A DNA stretch of 64,000 bases. It comes from Paenibacillus sp. J31TS4 (GTDB lineage: Bacteria > Bacillota > Bacilli > Paenibacillales > NBRC-103111). The translations under genes were made by a program, and so were the position numbers. A model generated the notes under the pieces. That model was not told the DNA's origin. It ran no database searches and saw only the letters and a list, made by a program, of their open reading frames with translations. Numbering within the stretch: position 1 is the stretch's first letter; each line of letters starts with the position of its first letter. Of the stretch, positions 61,742 through 64,000 are shown one piece after another. The stretch lies in the NCBI RefSeq assembly GCF_018403265.1, contig NZ_BOSI01000001.1, positions 248,001 through 312,000 on the forward strand, written 5' to 3'.

Positions 61742-63184
61742 TTGGAACGTACGGACCGGTTACGTCCATTCTGGCTGCAAAGCCTTGGCAGAGCCGCCCA
61801 AGCGCTGGCCTGGGGCTTGCTATTTTGTTTGCTTTATCTCCTCGTATCAGGCATAGTCGGCACCCTGCTGAATCGGGCACTGGATCCGCTGCTCGAGGGC
61901 AATTGGAGCGATCCGGGCCTGCTGCTGCTCGTCGTCCTGTTCGTTGCTGTGCACGCGCTTGTCTATGCTTGCCTGGGCGCGTTGACGGGCCGCATACTGC
62001 CGCGTGCTGCCATGCGCTGGACTGCGGCACTGCTGCCAGCGCTGGCCGGCTGTCTCATCTGGCTGCTCACCATGCGGACACAGCAGGGGGCGCTTCCCGG
62101 GGTGACGGGCATCGCCTGGCTTCCCTACAATCTGTATGTTGCCTGGGCGTCCGAGCCGCTCTGGGAGCTGCTCGCCCATTATGTAACGGGGGACCGGGAT
62201 CTTAAACTGTTCGTGCTGGCCTTCTCGTTTGTGCCCAGTCTGTCGTATTTGTACGGAGCCCGGCTCGGCCGGCTGCGCAGAATGGGGCGCATCCGGCCCC
62301 GTACTGCACTGCTCGCAGCAGCGGGTCCGCTTGCTTTGCTGCTGTTGTTGTTCGGAGTGGCGGAAGGGACGGCGGGACGCCAAGAGTTCACGCTCGAGAC
62401 GCTCCCGCGGCTGGACGGCGCCACGGCCGCCATTCCGTTCGGCGGCGTGCTGGTCGGCGAGCTGACGGGCGTCAACCGGGTTCAGGCGGCACAGGCGGTC
62501 CACTTCACCACTACGCATCCCGCTTATTTGAACCTGATCAACGGCAAGGCGGATCTCATATTCGTCGCCGGCCCGTCGGAGGAGGAGCGGCGGCTCGCGG
62601 CGGCGCAGGGCGTTGAGCTGAAGCTGATCCCAGTCGGAATGGATGCCTTCTTGTTTCTCGTCCATCGAGAGAATCCGGTGGACGGACTGACGAGCGCGCA
62701 GGTGCGGGACATCTACACGGGGGACATCGGCAGCTGGCGGGAGGTAGGAGGCGAGGACAGCCCGATCGTCGCCTTCCAGCGCGACGAGAACTCCGGCAGC
62801 CAAACCTTTATGCAGCAAAAGGTAATGGCGGGCCTCGCGCTCGCCGAACCGCCGACCATTCGCCGCATCACCGGGATGGGCGGCCTCATCGAATCGGTGG
62901 CGGACTACCGGAATGCCAAAACGTCCATCGGCTATTCGTTTCTGTTCTATGCGAAGGAGATGAACCGCCATGAGGACGTGAAGTTTCTGGCGATCGACGG
63001 CGTCCCGCCCAGTCAGGAGGCAATCCGCCAAGGGACATATCCGTTCACGGCCCAGCTATACGCGGTCTCCCGCGCAGGGGAGCCGGAGGATGGTCCGGTC
63101 GGGCGGATTCTCGCCTGGCTGCAATCCCCGGCAGGCCGCAAGGCAGTGGAGCGAGGGGGCTTCGTTCCGCTGCAGCCGCAGTAA
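61742..63184 (+). CDS. PstS-like substrate-binding domain fused to a multi-pass membrane region
   Basis: About 480 residues. The first ~220 residues contain six or so membrane helices; the C-terminal ~260 residues form a PBP-II phosphate-binding-type domain (GATAAIPFGGVLVGELTG, VHFTTTHPAYLNLINGKADLIFVAGPSEEE, VDGLTSAQVRDIYTGDIGSWREVGG, VAFQRDENSGSQTFM). The ENSGSQT segment corresponds to the anion-binding loop of PstS proteins. No pst transporter genes are adjacent, so it may sense phosphate or another anion at the cell surface. TTG start at 61742 follows AGGGAGGG. Divergent from the pseudokinase gene. Confidence 0.8.
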   Translation: MERTDRLRPFWLQSLGRAAQALAWGLLFCLLYLLVSGIVGTLLNRALDPLLEGNWSDPGLLLLVVLFVAVHALVYACLGALTGRILPRAAMRWTAALLPALAGCLIWLLTMRTQQGALPGVTGIAWLPYNLYVAWASEPLWELLAHYVTGDRDLKLFVLAFSFVPSLSYLYGARLGRLRRMGRIRPRTALLAAAGPLALLLLLFGVAEGTAGRQEFTLETLPRLDGATAAIPFGGVLVGELTGVNRVQAAQAVHFTTTHPAYLNLINGKADLIFVAGPSEEERRLAAAQGVELKLIPVGMDAFLFLVHRENPVDGLTSAQVRDIYTGDIGSWREVGGEDSPIVAFQRDENSGSQTFMQQKVMAGLALAEPPTIRRITGMGGLIESVADYRNAKTSIGYSFLFYAKEMNRHEDVKFLAIDGVPPSQEAIRQGTYPFTAQLYAVSRAGEPEDGPVGRILAWLQSPAGRKAVERGGFVPLQPQ

Positions 63185-63299
63185 TAAGTCCGCTCTTTTC
63201 CAATATCCTGTCAGCTTATATAATGTAGGCGGTGAGAAGGATGACGGACAACCGGTCCGCCCAGGGGAATCCCGGCGGACCGGTAGACAGGAGGAGCCA

Positions 63300-63527
63300 A
63301 TGGAGCAGTATCAGACGTTGATCGGCGTCGTGCTTGAGAAGCTGGAGCAGACATACAAGGAGATGCGGTTCAATTACGACGGCTTGTCGTCGATTTTGCA
63401 GCAGCATACCGAGGAAGAAAAGCAGACGGTGCCGGAGCTGATCACCATCGCTGAACTGAGGAACGGTTACGCGGAGTTCCTGCGCGCGATGGAAGCCCGG
63501 TACCCCGGCCTCCGGTCCGAAAATTAG
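63300..63527 (+). CDS. Small hypothetical protein, 75 residues
   Basis: A soluble, acidic, helical protein (MEQYQTLIGVVLEKLEQTYK) with a strong GGAGGAG ribosome site. No family recognised. A 25-codon frame starting at 63241 overlaps its beginning in another frame and also has a fair ribosome site; it could be a leader or chance. Confidence 0.65.
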   Translation: MEQYQTLIGVVLEKLEQTYKEMRFNYDGLSSILQQHTEEEKQTVPELITIAELRNGYAEFLRAMEARYPGLRSEN

Positions 63528-63663
63528 AGGCGAGCCGGCGGGCACCGGTCAGCATAGCCAAGACGCTGCTGGCCTTGGCAGATGTCGCTCCGGCGGGATA
63601 CGTAGAGACTGCTAGTAGAACTACCCGCCCGCAAGCAGACAACGCTAGGAACCAAAGAGCATA

Positions 63664-63699
63664 GAACGGCCCCGGATGATCGGTCAGCCGGGGCCGTTC
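63664..63699. terminator. Hairpin between convergent small genes
   Basis: Perfect 12-base arms GAACGGCCCCGG/CCGGGGCCGTTC, little T-run. Confidence 0.6.
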
Positions 63700-63738
63700 G
63701 CGTGAGGCCGCCTGTCAGGTGCTTCACCGCAAGTGGAT

Positions 63739-63897
63739 TTAGATGTCGATGCCGTCCGGAATTCTCTCGTCCACTTCTTCGATATTGAGCTGTGTCTTGT
63801 CGTCCACCCGGAATCCGAGGCGTTCGTGCGCGTTCGTATCCTCGTAGATGGTGTCCGGATTCCCGTCCGTTTCCGGCTCGATGTGATCGTGGGGCAT
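63739..63897 (-). CDS. Small acidic hypothetical protein, 52 residues
   Basis: Reads MPHDHIEPETDGNPDTIYED from an ATG with an AAAGGAGG site and ends NIEEVDERIPDGIDI. Strongly acidic, with no membrane part. It was found by reading the minus strand directly, being shorter than the usual cutoff. No family recognised. Confidence 0.6.
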   Translation of the reverse strand: MPHDHIEPETDGNPDTIYEDTNAHERLGFRVDDKTQLNIEEVDERIPDGIDI

Positions 63898-64000
63898 AGT
63901 GTCGCCTCCTTTCTCCCGTAGCTTGTCCCTGCCGCTACCGGCTTATGTAGATTTTGGGAGAGACCGGCGGGCGGGACTTCCGTCCGCCTCGGCTGCCGGG

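Noticed and set aside
63241-63318. 25-codon frame overlapping the 75-residue gene
   Set aside because: Fair ribosome site, but it is very short, overlaps the better gene in another frame and has no distinctive codon run.
1-64000. tRNA, rRNA, CRISPR, transposase or phage genes
   Set aside because: Looked for on both strands; no cloverleaf, repeat-spacer array, transposase or phage protein motif was found.

Overview
The window looks like a chromosome segment from a high-GC, spore-forming Firmicute of the Paenibacillaceae (Paenibacillus/Cohnella-like). The evidence is an alpha/beta-type small acid-soluble spore protein, a YheC/YheD spore-coat-associated ATP-grasp protein, a MurE with the DNPR motif of meso-diaminopimelate ligases, an LCP cell-wall ligase, strong AGGAGG ribosome sites with frequent TTG/GTG starts, and sigma-A type promoters. 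No rRNA, tRNA, CRISPR array, insertion sequence or prophage was seen.

Layout. 0-14 kb: mostly single genes (spore protein, multi-PAS hybrid kinase, cysteine dioxygenase, M3 oligopeptidase, SDR, polysaccharide deacetylase, SASP, lipoate ligase, GNAT, cupin) and a formylglycine-generating enzyme with a YdcF-like protein. 14.4-25.1 kb: a six-gene, overlapping-codon operon joining an Hpt-REC-GGDEF-REC diguanylate cyclase, a membrane HEAT-repeat protein, a processive family-2 glycosyltransferase, a very large membrane-anchored glycosidase-like protein, a lone receiver and a hybrid histidine kinase. I read this as a self-contained phosphorelay/c-di-GMP-controlled exopolysaccharide system; it is the strongest candidate for an undescribed system here. 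25.2-28.1 kb: thyX and a serpin, flanked by AT-rich stretches, one with two DnaA boxes. 28.1-34.1 kb: lower-GC accessory genes (DUF5946, frameshifted phosphotransferase, hydrolase without its nucleophile, GNAT, unknown protein), interrupted by a high-GC divergent hisD behind a histidine leader peptide and intrinsic terminator. 34.2-39.9 kb: a winged-helix/GyrB-like ATPase fusion with tandem operators, murE, LCP and DUF441 genes.

40-50 kb: a membrane protein, an amino-sugar locus (SIS protein, BadF-type kinase, ceramidase-like protein, convergent nagA), type I pullulanase, and a YtrA-type GntR regulator with its ABC transporter. 50-64 kb: small membrane proteins, an orphan solute-binding lipoprotein, a frameshifted nitroreductase divergent from a marR-MFS pair, TVP38-like and DUF2167 membrane proteins, a PASTA-tailed pseudokinase, and a PstS-like domain fused to a membrane region.

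Many genes start at TTG or GTG, so starts were moved to the codon with the best ribosome site. Two short genes were found directly in the sequence (CTG-start ORF at 35.6-35.9 kb and a 52-residue ORF at 63.7-63.9 kb), as was the 17-residue his leader peptide.
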